A DNA stretch of 64,000 nucleotides from Triglochin maritima (taxonomy: Eukaryota > Streptophyta > Magnoliopsida > Alismatales > Juncaginaceae): the NCBI GenBank assembly GCA_963682175.1, contig OY821793.1, forward strand, positions 27,549,493 through 27,613,492. The letters run 5' to 3'. The notes beneath the pieces are model-generated. The model saw nothing but the letters and a program-made list of their open reading frames with translations. It did not search any database and had not been told where the DNA came from. Shown here one piece after another: positions 24,598 to 38,262 of the stretch; position 1 is the stretch's first letter; every line of letters starts with the position of its first letter. A program made the translations under genes and the position numbers.

Positions 24598-25508
24598 CGC
24601 TGACATGCCAACTTTGACAACACTAGGCTAGTGTCCATCGCCCGACCACCAAATCACTCCGAGATGGGTGCGCCTCGTAGATAACGCGGATGGATATGTG
24701 GGGTCCTAAGTTCCATAAACCGTGGTTGGGCCGCCTAAAGACCACTTAGAAACTAGGTGTGGGGCTGGCCACATGCCACGCGTGGAGCTGGCCAAAGGCC
24801 ACTCCGTCGCCACCCTGCAGGCCAACACCAAATCGGCTGCGCCTCGAGCATCCGACCTCCAAATCGAGCGTTCTAACTTGCATTACGTAGACAATTCATC
24901 CCTCTATCTGCCCCTAAAATTTCAGAGCAAACGCCCAAGTATTCGGGGTCGCGCCTCCTCCAAGAAGACGTAGCTCCCTACCAGCCACGCCCCCACATCA
25001 TCAGCATTCTTCATCTCATCGCGCCTCGCCCTACATACATCTAAATCGGGCATTCTAAGAGTAGTTACCCATCCACTCCTCCTCACTACGTGCTCGGGTG
25101 CCCAAATATAGACTAAGGCTCACCTAAGTTCCACTCAGGCCACTGGTTGGGCCAAACGATGCGGCAGCTTCCACTTTGCCCGTGGGCAACACCCATCGAC
25201 TTCCAAATGCGTTTTGGAAGCGAATGGGGTAGGCAACAACCGTGGGAACCCAAGCATGGGCACGAGCAACGTCCCAAAGAACTTTCCCCACGAGAAACCC
25301 CCATTCCCTTCCGGACGCGTTCGGAAGTGCACGGGAAGGTACCAACCTTGGGCAACCGAGCACGTCGAAGAGCAACGTCCACAGGCACCTTCGTCTTTGC
25401 CCACGAGCAACCACCATTTCACCTACAAGTGCTCTTTCACTTCCAAACGTGTTTTGGAAGGGAATGCCGCAGGCCACTGCCGCGAGCACACACTACGCCC
25501 TAGCGTGG
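24598..25508 (+). repeat. Unit 28
   Basis: As unit 23 (T532, T547, C577, T611) but with the ggtacc/A816 right end that unit 23 lacks. Confidence 0.97.
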
Positions 25509-26419
25509 CGCTGACATGCCAACTTTGACAACACTAGGCTAGTGTCCATCGCCCGACCACCAAATCACTCCGAGATGGGTGCGCCTCGTAGATAACGCGG
25601 ATGGATATGTGGGGTCCTAAGTTCCATAAACCGTGGTTGGGCCGCCTAAAGACCACTTAGAAACTAGGAGTGGGGCTGGCCACATGCCACGCGTGGAGCT
25701 GGCCAAAGGCCACTCCGTCGCCACCCTGCAGGCCAACACCAAATCGGCTGCGCCGCGAGCATCCGACCTCCAAATCGAGCGTTCTAACTTGCATTACGTA
25801 GACAATTCATCCCTCTATCTGCCCCTAAAATTTCAGAGCAAACGCCCAAGTATTCGGGGTCGCGCCTCCTCCAAGAAGACGTAGCTCCCTACCAGCCACG
25901 CCCCCACATCATCAGCATTCTTCATCTCATCGCGCCTCGCCCTACATACATCTAAATCGGGCATTCTAAGAGTAGTTACCCATCCACTCCTCCTCACTAC
26001 GTGCTCGGGTGCCCAAATATAGACTAAGGCTCACCTAAGGTCCACTCAGGCCACTGGTTGGGCCAAACGATGCGGCAGCTTCCACTTTGCCCGTGGGCAA
26101 CACCCATCGACTTCCAAACGCGTTTTGGAAGCGAATGGGGTAGGCAACAACCGTGGGAACCCAAGCATGGGCACGAGCAACGTCCCAAAGAACTTTCCCC
26201 ATGAGAAACCCCCATTCCCTTCCGGACGCGTTCGGAAGTGCACGGGAAGGTACCAACCTTGGGCAACCGAGCACGTCGAAGAGCAACGTCCACAGGCACC
26301 TTCGTCTTTGCCCACGAGCAACCACCATTTCACCTACAAGTGCTCTTTCACTTCCAAACGTGTTTTGGAAGGGAATGCCGCAGGCCACTGCCGCGAGCAC
26401 ACACTACGCCCTAGCGTGG
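25509..26419 (+). repeat. Unit 29
   Basis: Private A161 and G247. T694 (ccatgag, a CpG transition) is shared only with unit 49. ggtacc and A816 present. Confidence 0.97.
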
Positions 26420-27330
26420 CGCTGACATGCCAACTTTGACAACACTAGGCTAGTGTCCATCGCCCGACCACCAAATCACTCCGAGATGGGTGCGCCTCGT
26501 AGATAACGCGGATGGATATGTGGGGACCTAAGTTCCATAAACCGTGGTTGGGCCGCCTAAAGACCACTTAGAAACTAGGTGTGGGGCTGGCCACATGCCA
26601 CGCGTGGAGCTGGCCAAAGGCCACTCCGTCGCCACCCTGCAGGCCAACACCAAATCGGCTGCGCCTCGAGCATCCGACCTCCAAATCGAGCGTTCTAACT
26701 TGCATTACGTAGACAATTCATCCCTCTATCTGCCCCTAAAATTTCAGAGTAAACGCCCAAGTATTCGGGGTCGCGCCTCCTCCAAGAAGACGTAGCTCCC
26801 TACCAGCCACGCCCCCACATCATCAGCATTCTTCATCTCATCGCGCCTCGCCCTACATACATCTAAATCGGGCATTCTAAGAGTAGTTACCCATCCACTC
26901 CTCCTCACTACGTGCTCGGGTGCCCAAATATAGACTAAGGCTCACCTAAGGTCCACTCAGGCCACTGGTTGGGCCAAACGATGCGGCAGCTTCCACTTTG
27001 CCCGTGGGCAACACCCATCGACTTCCAAACGCGTTTTGGAAGCGAATGGGGTAGGCAACAACCGTGGGAACCCAAGCATGGGCACGAGCAACGTCCCAAA
27101 GAACTTTCCCCACGAGAAACCCCCATTCCCTCCCGGACGCGTTCGGAAGTGCACGGGAAGGCAACAACCTTGGGCAACCGAGCACGTCGAAGAGCAACGT
27201 CCACAGGCACCTTCGTCTTTGCCCACGAGCAACCTCCATTTCACCTACAAGTGCTCTTTCACTTCCAAACGTGTTTTGGAAGGGAATGCCGCAGGCCACT
27301 GCCGCGAGCACACACTACGCCCTAGCGTGG
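26420..27330 (+). repeat. Unit 30
   Basis: Private A107. T331 and C713 (cccggac) are shared with unit 31. Confidence 0.97.
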
Positions 27331-28241
27331 CGCTGACATGCCAACTTTGACAACACTAGGCTAGTGTCCATCGCCCGACCACCAAATCACTCCGAGATGG
27401 GTGCGCCTCGTAGATAACGCGAATGGATATGTGGGGTCCTAAGTTCCATAAACCGTGGTTGGGCCGCCTAAAGACCACTTAGAAACTAGGTGTGGGGCTG
27501 GCCACATGCCACGCGTGGAGCTGGCCAAAGGCCACTCCGTCGCCACCCTGCAGGCCAACACCAAATCGGCTGCGCCTCGAGCATCCGACCTCCAAATCGA
27601 GCGTTCTAACTTGCATTACGTAGACAATTCATCCCTCTATCTGCCCCTAAAATTTCAGAGTAAACGCCCAAGTATTCGGGGTCGCGCCTCCTCCAAGAAG
27701 ACGTAGCTCCCTACCAGCCACGCCCCCACATCATCAGCATTCTTCATCTCATCGCGCCTCGCCCTACATACATCTAAATCGGGCATTCTAAGAGTAGTTA
27801 CCCATCCACTCCTCCTCACTACGTGCTCGGGTGCCCAAATATAGACTAAGGCTCACCTAAGGTCCACTCAGGCCACTGGTTGGGCCAAACGATGCGGCAG
27901 CTTCCACTTTGCCCGTGGGCAACACCCATCGACTTCCAAACGCGTTTTGGAAGCGAATGGGGTAGGCAACAACCGTGGGAACCCAAGCATGGGCACGAGC
28001 AACGTCCCAAAGAACTTTCCCCACGAGAAACCCCCATTCCCTCCCGGACGCGTTCGGAAGTGCACGGGAAGGCAACAACCTTGGGCAACCGAGCACGTCG
28101 AAGAGCAACGTCCACAGGCACCTTCGTCTTTGCCCACGAGCAACCTCCATTTCACCTACAAGTGCTCTTTCACTTCCAAACGTGTTTTGGAAGGGAATGC
28201 CGCAGGCCACTGCCGCGAGCACACACTACGCCCTAGCGTGG
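27331..28241 (+). repeat. Unit 31
   Basis: A92 (cgcgaatgg), T331 and C713. Its right half reappears in unit 38. Confidence 0.97.
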
Positions 28242-29152
28242 CGCTGACATGCCAACTTTGACAACACTAGGCTAGTGTCCATCGCCCGACCACCAAATCA
28301 CTCCGAGATGGGTGCGCCTCGTAGATAACGCGAATGGATATGTGGGGTCCTAAGTTCCATAAACCGTGGTTGGGCCGCCTAAAGACCACTTAGAAACTAG
28401 GTGTGGGGCTGGCCACATGCCACGCGTGGAGCTGGCCAAAGGCCACTCCGTCGCCACCCTGCAGGCCAACACCAAATCGGCTGCGCCTCGAGCATCCGAC
28501 CTCCAAATCGAGCGTTCTAACTTGCATTACGTAGACAATTCATCCCTCTATCTGCCCCTAAAATTTCAGAGCAAACGCCCAAGTATTCGGGGTCGCGCCT
28601 CCTCCAAGAAGACGTAGCTCCCTACCAGCCACGCCCCCACATCATCAGCATTCTTCATCTCATCGCGCCTCGCCCTACATACATCTAAATCGGGCATTCT
28701 AAGAGTAGTTACCCATCCACTCCTCCTCACTATGTGCTCGGGTGCCCAAATATAGACTAAGGCTCACCTAAGGTCCACTCAGGCCACTGGTTGGGCCAAA
28801 CGATGCGGCAGCTTCCACTTTGCCCGTGGGCAACACCCATCGACTTCCAAACGCGTTTTGGAAGCGAATGGGGTAGGCAACAACCGTGGGAACCCAAGCA
28901 TGGGCACGAGCAACGTCCCAAAGAACTTTCCCCACGAGAAACCCCCATTCCCTTCCGGACGCGTTCGGAAGTGCACGGGAAGGTACCAACCTTGGGCAAC
29001 CGAGCACGTCGAAGAGCAACGTCCACAGGCACCTTCGTCTTTGCCCACGAGCAACCACCATTTCACCTACAAGTGCTCTTTCACTTCCAAACGTGTTTTG
29101 GAAGGGAATGCCGCAGGCCACTGCCGCGAGCACACACTACGCCCTAGCGTGG
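28242..29152 (+). repeat. Unit 32
   Basis: A92, T492, ggtacc and A816. Closest relatives are unit 39 and the right half of unit 35. Confidence 0.97.
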
Positions 29153-30063
29153 CGCTGACATGCCAACTTTGACAACAATAGGCTAGTGTCCATCGCCCGA
29201 CCACCAAATCACTCCGAGATGGGTGCGCCTCGTAGATAACGTGGATGGATATGTGGGGTCCTAAGTTCCATAAACCGTGGTTGGGCCGCCTAAAGACCAC
29301 TTAGAAACTAGGTGTGGGGCTGGCCACATGCCACGCGTGGAGCTGGCCAAAGGCCACTCCGTCGCCACCCTGCAGGCCAACACCAAATCGGCTGCGCCTC
29401 GAGCATCCGACCTCCAAATCGAGCGTTCTAACTTGCATTACGTAGACAATTCATCCCTCTATCTGCCCCTAAAAGTTCAGAGTAAACGCCCAAGTATTCG
29501 GGGTCGCGCCTCCTCCAAGAAGACGTAGCTCCCTACCAGCCACGCCCCCACATCATCAGCATTCTTCATCTCATCGCGCCTCGCCCTACATACATCTAAA
29601 TCGGGCATTCTAAGAGTAGTTACCCATCCACTCCTCCTCACTACGTGCTCGGGTGCCCAAATATAGACTAAGGCTCACCTAAGGTCCACTCAGGCCACTG
29701 GTTGGGCCAAACGATGCGGCAGCTTCCACTTTGCCCGTGGGCAACACCCATCGACTTCCAAACGCGTTTTGGAAGCGAATGGGGTAGGCAACAACCGTGG
29801 GAACCCAAGCATGGGCACGAGCAACGTCCCAAAGAACTTTCCCCACGAGAAACCCCCATTCCCTTCCGGACGCGTTCGGAAGTGCACGGGAAGGCAACAA
29901 CCTTGGGCAACCGAGCACGTCGAAGAGCAACGTCCACATGCACCTTCGTCTTTGCCCACGAGCAACCTCCATTTCACCTACAAGTGCTCTTTCACTTCCA
30001 AACGTGTTTTGGAAGGGAATGCCGCAGGCCACTGCCGCGAGCACACACTACGCCCTAGCGTGG
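29153..30063 (+). repeat. Unit 33
   Basis: A26 breaks the 15-bp palindrome; T90 is a CpG transition; G323 and T331. First unit with T787 (acatgcacc). Same as unit 36 by eye. Confidence 0.97.
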
Positions 30064-30974
30064 CGCTGACATGCCAACTTTGACAACACTAGGCTAGTGT
30101 CCATCGCCCGACCACCAAATCACTCCGAGATGGGTACGCCTCGTAGATAACGCGGATGGATATGTGGGGTCCTAAGTTCCATAAACCGTGGTTGGGCCGC
30201 CTAAAGACCACTTAGAAACTAGGTGTGGGGCTGGCCACATGCCACGCGTGGAGCTGGCCAAAGGCCACTCCGTCGCCACCCTGCAGGCCCACACCAAATC
30301 GGCTGCGCCTCGAGCATCCGACCTCCAAATCGAGCGTTCTAACTTGCATTACGTAGACAATTCATCCCTCTATCTGCCCCTAACATTTCAGAGCAAACGC
30401 CCAAGTATTCGGGGTCGCGCCTCCTCCAAGAAGACGTAGCTCCCTACCAGCCACGCCCCCACATCATCAGCATTCTTCATCTCATCGCGCCTCGCCCTAC
30501 ATACATCTAAATCGGGCATTCTAAGAGTAGTTACCCATCCACTCCTCCTCACTACGTGCTTGGGTGCCCAAATATAGACTAAGGCTCACCTAAGGTCCAC
30601 TCAGGACACTGGTTGGGCCAAACGATGCGGCAGCTTCCACTTTGCCCGTGGGCAACACCCATCGACTTCCAAACGCGTTTTGGAAGCGAATGGGGTAGGC
30701 AACAACCGTGGGAACCCAAGCATGGGCACGAGCAACGTCCCAAAGAACTTTCCCCACGAGAAACCCCCATTCCCTTCCGGACGCGTTCGGAAGTGCACGG
30801 GAAGGCAACAACCTTGGGCAACCGAGCACGTCGAAGAGCAACGTCCACATGCACCTTCGTCTTTGCCCACGAGCAACCTCCATTTCACCTACAAGTGCTC
30901 TTTCACTTCCAAACGTGTTTTGGAAGGGAATGCCGCAGGCCACTGCCGCGAGCACACACTACGCCCTAGCGTGG
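30064..30974 (+). repeat. Unit 34
   Basis: C227 (ggcccacac), C321 (aacattt) and A543 (aggacac), with a private A73. Otherwise as units 37 and 41. Confidence 0.97.
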
Positions 30975-31885
30975 CGCTGACATGCCAACTTTGACAACAC
31001 TAGGCTAGTGTCCATCGCCCGACCACCAAATCACTCCGAGATGGGTGCGCCTCGTAGATAACGCGGATGGATATGTGGGGTCCTAAGTTCCATAAACCGT
31101 GGTTGGGCCGCCTAAAGACCACTTAGAAACTAGGTGTGGGGCTGGCCACATGCCACGCGTGGAGCTGGCCAAAGGCCACTCCGTCGCCACCCTGCAGGCC
31201 AACACAACATCGGCTGCGCCTCGAGCATCGGACCTCCAAATCGAGCGTTCTAACTTGCATTACGTAGACAATTCATCCCTCTATCTGCCCCTAAAATTTC
31301 AGAGCAAACGCCCAAGTATTCGGGGTCGCGCCTCCTCCAAGAAGACGTAGCTCCCTACCAGCCACGCCCCCACATCATCAGCATTCTTCATCTCATCGCG
31401 CCTCGCCCTACATACATCTAAATCGGGCATTCTAAGAGTAGTTACCCATCCACTCCTCCTCACTATGTGCTCGGGTGCCCAAATATAGACTAAGGCTCAC
31501 CTAAGGTCCACTCAGGCCACTGGTTGGGCCAAACGATGCGGCAGCTTCCACTTTGCCCGTGGGCAACACCCATCGACTTCCAAACGCGTTTTGGAAGCGA
31601 ATGGGGTAGGCAACAACCGTGGGAACCCAAGCATGGGCACGAGCAACGTCCCAAAGAACTTTCCCCACGAGAAACCCCCATTCCCTTCCGGACGCGTTCG
31701 GAAGTGCACGGGAAGGTACCAACCTTGGGCAACCGAGCACGTCGAAGAGCAACGTCCACAGGCACCTTCGTCTTTGCCCACGAGCAACCACCATTTCACC
31801 TACAAGTGCTCTTTCACTTCCAAACGTGTTTTGGAAGGGAATGCCGCAGGCCACTGCCGCGAGCACACACTACGCCCTAGCGTGG
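30975..31885 (+). repeat. Unit 35
   Basis: Left marker A232/C234 plus G256 (gcatcggacc). The right half returns to G787 with T492, ggtacc and A816, as in unit 32. A mosaic. Confidence 0.97.
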
Positions 31886-32796
31886 CGCTGACATGCCAAC
31901 TTTGACAACAATAGGCTAGTGTCCATCGCCCGACCACCAAATCACTCCGAGATGGGTGCGCCTCGTAGATAACGTGGATGGATATGTGGGGTCCTAAGTT
32001 CCATAAACCGTGGTTGGGCCGCCTAAAGACCACTTAGAAACTAGGTGTGGGGCTGGCCACATGCCACGCGTGGAGCTGGCCAAAGGCCACTCCGTCGCCA
32101 CCCTGCAGGCCAACACCAAATCGGCTGCGCCTCGAGCATCCGACCTCCAAATCGAGCGTTCTAACTTGCATTACGTAGACAATTCATCCCTCTATCTGCC
32201 CCTAAAAGTTCAGAGTAAACGCCCAAGTATTCGGGGTCGCGCCTCCTCCAAGAAGACGTAGCTCCCTACCAGCCACGCCCCCACATCATCAGCATTCTTC
32301 ATCTCATCGCGCCTCGCCCTACATACATCTAAATCGGGCATTCTAAGAGTAGTTACCCATCCACTCCTCCTCACTACGTGCTCGGGTGCCCAAATATAGA
32401 CTAAGGCTCACCTAAGGTCCACTCAGGCCACTGGTTGGGCCAAACGATGCGGCAGCTTCCACTTTGCCCGTGGGCAACACCCATCGACTTCCAAACGCGT
32501 TTTGGAAGCGAATGGGGTAGGCAACAACCGTGGGAACCCAAGCATGGGCACGAGCAACGTCCCAAAGAACTTTCCCCACGAGAAACCCCCATTCCCTTCC
32601 GGACGCGTTCGGAAGTGCACGGGAAGGCAACAACCTTGGGCAACCGAGCACGTCGAAGAGCAACGTCCACATGCACCTTCGTCTTTGCCCACGAGCAACC
32701 TCCATTTCACCTACAAGTGCTCTTTCACTTCCAAACGTGTTTTGGAAGGGAATGCCGCAGGCCACTGCCGCGAGCACACACTACGCCCTAGCGTGG
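31886..32796 (+). repeat. Unit 36
   Basis: Copy of unit 33 (A26, T90, G323, T331, T787), three units later. Confidence 0.97.
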
Positions 32797-33707
32797 CGCT
32801 GACATGCCAACTTTGACAACACTAGGCTAGTGTCCATCGCCCGACCACCAAATCACTCCGAGATGGGTGCGCCTCGTAGATAACGCGGATGGATATGTGG
32901 GGTCCTAAGTTCCATAAACCGTGGTTGGGCCGCCTAAAGACCACTTAGAAACTAGGTGTGGGGCTGGCCACATGCCACGCGTGGAGCTGGCCAAAGGCCA
33001 CTCCGTCGCCACCCTGCAGGCCCACACCAAATCGGCTGCGCCTCGAGCATCCGACCTCCAAATCGAGCGTTCTAACTTGCATTACGTAGACAATTCATCC
33101 CTCTATCTGCCCCTAACATTTCAGAGCAAACGCCCAAGTATTCGGGGTCGCGCCTCCTCCAAGAAGACGTAGCTCCCTACCAGCCACGCCCCCACATCAT
33201 CAGCATTCTTCATCTCATCGCGCCTCGCCCTACATACATCTAAATCGGGCATTCTAAGAGTAGTTACCCATCCACTCCTCCTCACTACGTGCTTGGGTGC
33301 CCAAATATAGACTAAGGCTCACCTAAGGTCCACTCAGGACACTGGTTGGGCCAAACGATGCGGCAGCTTCCACTTTGCCCGTGGGCAACACCCATCGACT
33401 TCCAAACGCGTTTTGGAAGCGAATGGGGTAGGCAACAACCGTGGGAACCCAAGCATGGGCACGAGCAACGTCCCAAAGAACTTTCCCCACGAGAAACCCC
33501 CATTCCCTTCCGGACGCGTTCGGAAGTGCACGGGAAGGCAACAACCTTGGGCAACCGAGCACGTCGAAGAGCAACGTCCACATGCACCTTCGTCTTTGCC
33601 CACGAGCAACCTCCATTTCACCTACAAGTGCTCTTTCACTTCCAAACGTGTTTTGGAAGGGAATGCCGCAGGCCACTGCCGCGAGCACACACTACGCCCT
33701 AGCGTGG
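32797..33707 (+). repeat. Unit 37
   Basis: Copy of unit 34 without its private A73. Confidence 0.97.
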
Positions 33708-34618
33708 CGCTGACATGCCAACTTTGACAACACTAGGCTAGTGTCCATCGCCCGACCACCAAATCACTCCGAGATGGGTGCGCCTCGTAGATAACGCGGA
33801 TGGATATGTGGGGTCCTAAGTTCCATAAACCGTGGTTGGGCCGCCTAAAGACCACTTAGAAACTAGGTGTGGGGCTGGCCACATGCCACGCGTGGAGCTG
33901 GCCAAAGGCCACTCCGTCGCCACCCTGCAGGCCAACACAACATCGGCTGCGCCTCGAGCATCGGACCTCCAAATCGAGCGTTCTAACTTGCATTACGTAG
34001 ACAATTCATCCCTCTATCTGCCCCTAAAATTTCAGAGCAAACGCCCAAGTATTCGGGGTCGCGCCTCCTCCAAGAAGACGTAGCTCCCTACCAGCCACGC
34101 CCCCACATCATCAGCATTCTTCATCTCATCGCGCCTCGCCCTACATACATCTAAATCGGGCATTCTAAGAGTAGTTACCCATCCACTCCTCCTCACTACG
34201 TGCTCGGGTGCCCAAATATAGACTAAGGCTCACCTAAGGTCCACTCAGGCCACTGGTTGGGCCAAACGATGCGGCAGCTTCCACTTTGCCCGTGGGCAAC
34301 ACCCATCGACTTCCAAACGCGTTTTGGAAGCGAATGGGGTAGGCAACAACCGTGGGAACCCAAGCATGGGCACGAGCAACGTCCCAAAGAACTTTCCCCA
34401 CGAGAAACCCCCATTCCCTCCCGGACGCGTTCGGAAGTGCACGGGAAGGCAACAACCTTGGGCAACCGAGCACGTCGAAGAGCAACGTCCACAGGCACCT
34501 TCGTCTTTGCCCACGAGCAACCTCCATTTCACCTACAAGTGCTCTTTCACTTCCAAACGTGTTTTGGAAGGGAATGCCGCAGGCCACTGCCGCGAGCACA
34601 CACTACGCCCTAGCGTGG
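33708..34618 (+). repeat. Unit 38
   Basis: Left half as unit 35 (A232/C234, G256); right half as unit 31 (C492, C498, C713, G787). The junction lies between about 33963 and 34199. Confidence 0.97.
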
Positions 34619-35529
34619 CGCTGACATGCCAACTTTGACAACACTAGGCTAGTGTCCATCGCCCGACCACCAAATCACTCCGAGATGGGTGCGCCTCGTA
34701 GATAACGCGAATGGATATGTGGGGTCCTAAGTTCCATAAACCGTGGTTGGGCCGCCTAAAGACCACTTAGAAACTAGGTGTGGGGCTGGCCACATGCCAC
34801 GCGTGGAGCTGGCCAAAGGCCACACCGTCGCCACCCTGCAGGCCAACACCAAATCGGCTGCGCCTCGAGCATCCGACCTCCAAATCGAGCGTTCTAACTT
34901 GCATTACGTAGACAATTCATCCCTCTATCTGCCCCTAAAATTTCAGAGCAAACGCCCAAGTATTCGGGGTCGCGCCTCCTCCAAGAAGACGTAGCTCCCT
35001 ACCAGCCACGCCCCCACATCATCAGCATTCTTCATCTCATCGCGCCTCGCCCTACATACATCTAAATCGGGCATTCTAAGAGTAGTTACCCATCCACTCC
35101 TCCTCACTATGTGCTCGGGTGCCCAAATATAGACTAAGGCTCACCTAAGGTCCACTCAGGCCACTGGTTGGGCCAAACGATGCGGCAGCTTCCACTTTGC
35201 CCGTGGGCAACACCCATCGACTTCCAAACGCGTTTTGGAAGCGAATGGGGTAGGCAACAACCGTGGGAACCCAAGCATGGGCACGAGCAACGTCCCAAAG
35301 AACTTTCCCCACGAGAAACCCCCATTCCCTTCCGGACGCGTTCGGAAGTGCACGGGAAGGTACCAACCTTGGGCAACCGAGCACGTCGAAGAGCAACGTC
35401 CACAGGCACCTTCGTCTTTGCCCACGAGCAACCACCATTTCACCTACAAGTGCTCTTTCACTTCCAAACGTGTTTTGGAAGGGAATGCCGCAGGCCACTG
35501 CCGCGAGCACACACTACGCCCTAGCGTGG
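34619..35529 (+). repeat. Unit 39
   Basis: Copy of unit 32 (A92, T492, ggtacc, A816) with a private A206. Confidence 0.97.
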
Positions 35530-36440
35530 CGCTGACATGCCAACTTTGACAACAATAGGCTAGTGTCCATCGCCCGACCACCAAATCACTCCGAGATGGG
35601 TGCGCCTCGTAGATAACGTGGATGGATATGTGGGGTCCTAAGTTCCATAAACCGTGGTTGGGCCGCCTAAAGACCACTTAGAAACTAGGTGTGGGGCTGG
35701 CCACATGCCACGCGTGGAGCTGGCCAAAGGCCACTCCGTCGCCACCCTGCAGGCCAACACCAAATCGGCTGCGCCTCGAGCATCCGACCTCCAAATCGAG
35801 CGTTCTAACTTGCATTACGTAGACAATTCATCCCTCTATCTGCCCCTAAAATTTCAGAGTAAACGCCCAAGTATTCGGGGTCGCGCCTCCTCCAAGAAGA
35901 CGTAGCTCCCTACCAGCCACGCCCCCACATCATCAGCATTCTTCATCTCATCGCGCCTCGCCCTACATACATCTAAATCGGGCATTCTAAGAGTAGTTAC
36001 CCATCCACTCCTCCTCACTACGTGCTCGGGTGCCCAAATATAGACTAAGGCTCACCTAAGGTCCACTCAGGCCACTGGTTGGGCCAAACGATGCGGCAGC
36101 TTCCACTTTGCCCGTGGGCAACACCCATCGACTTCCAAACGCGTTTTGGAAGCGAATGGGGTAGGCAACAACCGTGGGAACCCAAGCATGGGCACGAGCA
36201 ACGTCCCAAAGAACTTTCCCCACGAGAAACCCCCATTCCCTTCCGGACGCGTTCGGAAGTGCACGGGAAGGCAACAACCTTGGGCAACCGAGCACGTCGA
36301 AGAGCAACGTCCACATGCACCTTCGTCTTTGCCCACGAGCAACCTCCATTTCACCTACAAGTGCTCTTTCACTTCCAAACATGTTTTGGAAGGGAATGCC
36401 GCAGGCCACTGCCGCGAGCACACACTACGCCCTAGCGTGG
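35530..36440 (+). repeat. Unit 40
   Basis: Copy of unit 33 (A26, T90, T331, T787) but with T323, and a private A852 in the third large palindrome. Confidence 0.97.
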
Positions 36441-37351
36441 CGCTGACATGCCAACTTTGACAACACTAGGCTAGTGTCCATCGCCCGACCACCAAATCAC
36501 TCCGAGATGGGTGCGCCTCGTAGATAACGCGGATGGATATGTGGGGTCCTAAGTTCCATAAACCGTGGTTGGGCCGCCTAAAGACCACTTAGAAACTAGG
36601 TGTGGGGCTGGCCACATGCCACGCGTGGAGCTGGCCAAAGGCCACTCCGTCGCCACCCTGCAGGCCCACACCAAATCGGCTGCGCCTCGAGCATCCGACC
36701 TCCAAATCGAGCGTTCTAACTTGCATTACGTAGACAATTCATCCCTCTATCTGCCCCTAACATTTCAGAGCAAACGCCCAAGTATTCGGGGTCGCGCCTC
36801 CTCCAAGAAGACGTAGCTCCCTACCAGCCACGCCCCCACATCATCAGCATTCTTCATCTCATCGCGCCTCGCCCTACATACATCTAAATCGGGCATTCTA
36901 AGAGTAGTTACCCATCCACTCCTCCTCACTACGTGCTTGGGTGCCCAAATATAGACTAAGGCTCACCTAAGGTCCACTCAGGACACTGGTTGGGCCAAAC
37001 GATGCGGCAGCTTCCACTTTGCCCGTGGGCAACACCCATCGACTTCCAAACGCGTTTTGGAAGCGAATGGGGTAGGCAACAACCGTGGGAACCCAAGCAT
37101 GGGCACGAGCAACGTCCCAAAGAACTTTCCCCACGAGAAACCCCCATTCCCTTCCGGACGCGTTCGGAAGTGCACGGGAAGGCAACAACCTTGGGCAACC
37201 GAGCACGTCGAAGAGCAACGTCCACATGCACCTTCGTCTTTGCCCACGAGCAACCTCCATTTCACCTACAAGTGCTCTTTCACTTCCAAACGTGTTTTGG
37301 AAGGGAATGCCGCAGGCCACTGCCGCGAGCACACACTACGCCCTAGCGTGG
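36441..37351 (+). repeat. Unit 41
   Basis: Copy of unit 37 (C227, C321, A543, T787). Confidence 0.97.
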
Positions 37352-38262
37352 CGCTGACATGCCAACTTTGACAACACTAGGCTAGTGTCCATCGCCCGAC
37401 CACCAAATCACTCCGAGATGGGTGCGCCTCGTAGATAACGCGGATGGATATGTGGGGTCCTAAGTTCCATAAACCGTGGTTGGGCCGCCTAGAGACCACT
37501 TAGAAACTAGGTGTGGGGCTGGCCACATGCCACGCGTGGAGCTGGCCAAAGGCCACTCCGTCGCCACCCTGCAGGCCAACACAACATCGGCTGCGCCTCG
37601 AGCATCGGACCTCCAAATCGAGCGTTCTAACTTGCATTACGTAGACAATTCATCCCTCTATCTGCCCCTAAAATTTCAGAGCAAACGCCCAAGTATTCGG
37701 GGTCGCGCCTCCTCCAAGAAGACGTAGCTCCCTACCAGCCACGCCCCCACATCATCAGCATTCTTCATCTCATCGCGCCTCGCCCTACATACATCTAAAT
37801 CGGGCATTCTAAGAGTAGTTACCCATCCACTCCTCCTCACTACGTGCTCGGGTGCCCAAATATAGACTAAGGCTCACCTAAGGTCCACTCAGGCCACTGG
37901 TTGGGCCAAACGATGCGGCAGCTTCCACTTTGCCCGTGGGCAACACCCATCGACTTCCAAACGCGTTTTGGAAGCGAATGGGGTAGGCAACAACCGTGGG
38001 AACCCAAGCATGGGCACGAGCAACGTCCCAAAGAACTTTCCCCACGAGAAACCCCCATTCCCTTCCGGACGCGTTCGGAAGTGCACGGGAAGGCAACAAC
38101 CTTGGGCAACCGAGCACGTCGAAGAGCAACGTCCACATGCACCTTCGTCTTTGCCCACGAGCAACCTCCATTTCACCTACAAGTGCTCTTTCACTTCCAA
38201 ACGTGTTTTGGAAGGGAATGCCGCAGGCCACTGCCGCGAGCACACACTACGCCCTAGCGTGG
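37352..38262 (+). repeat. Unit 42
   Basis: Left half as unit 35 (A232/C234, G256) with a private G141. The right half has C492, C498 and T787, as unit 33. Confidence 0.97.
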
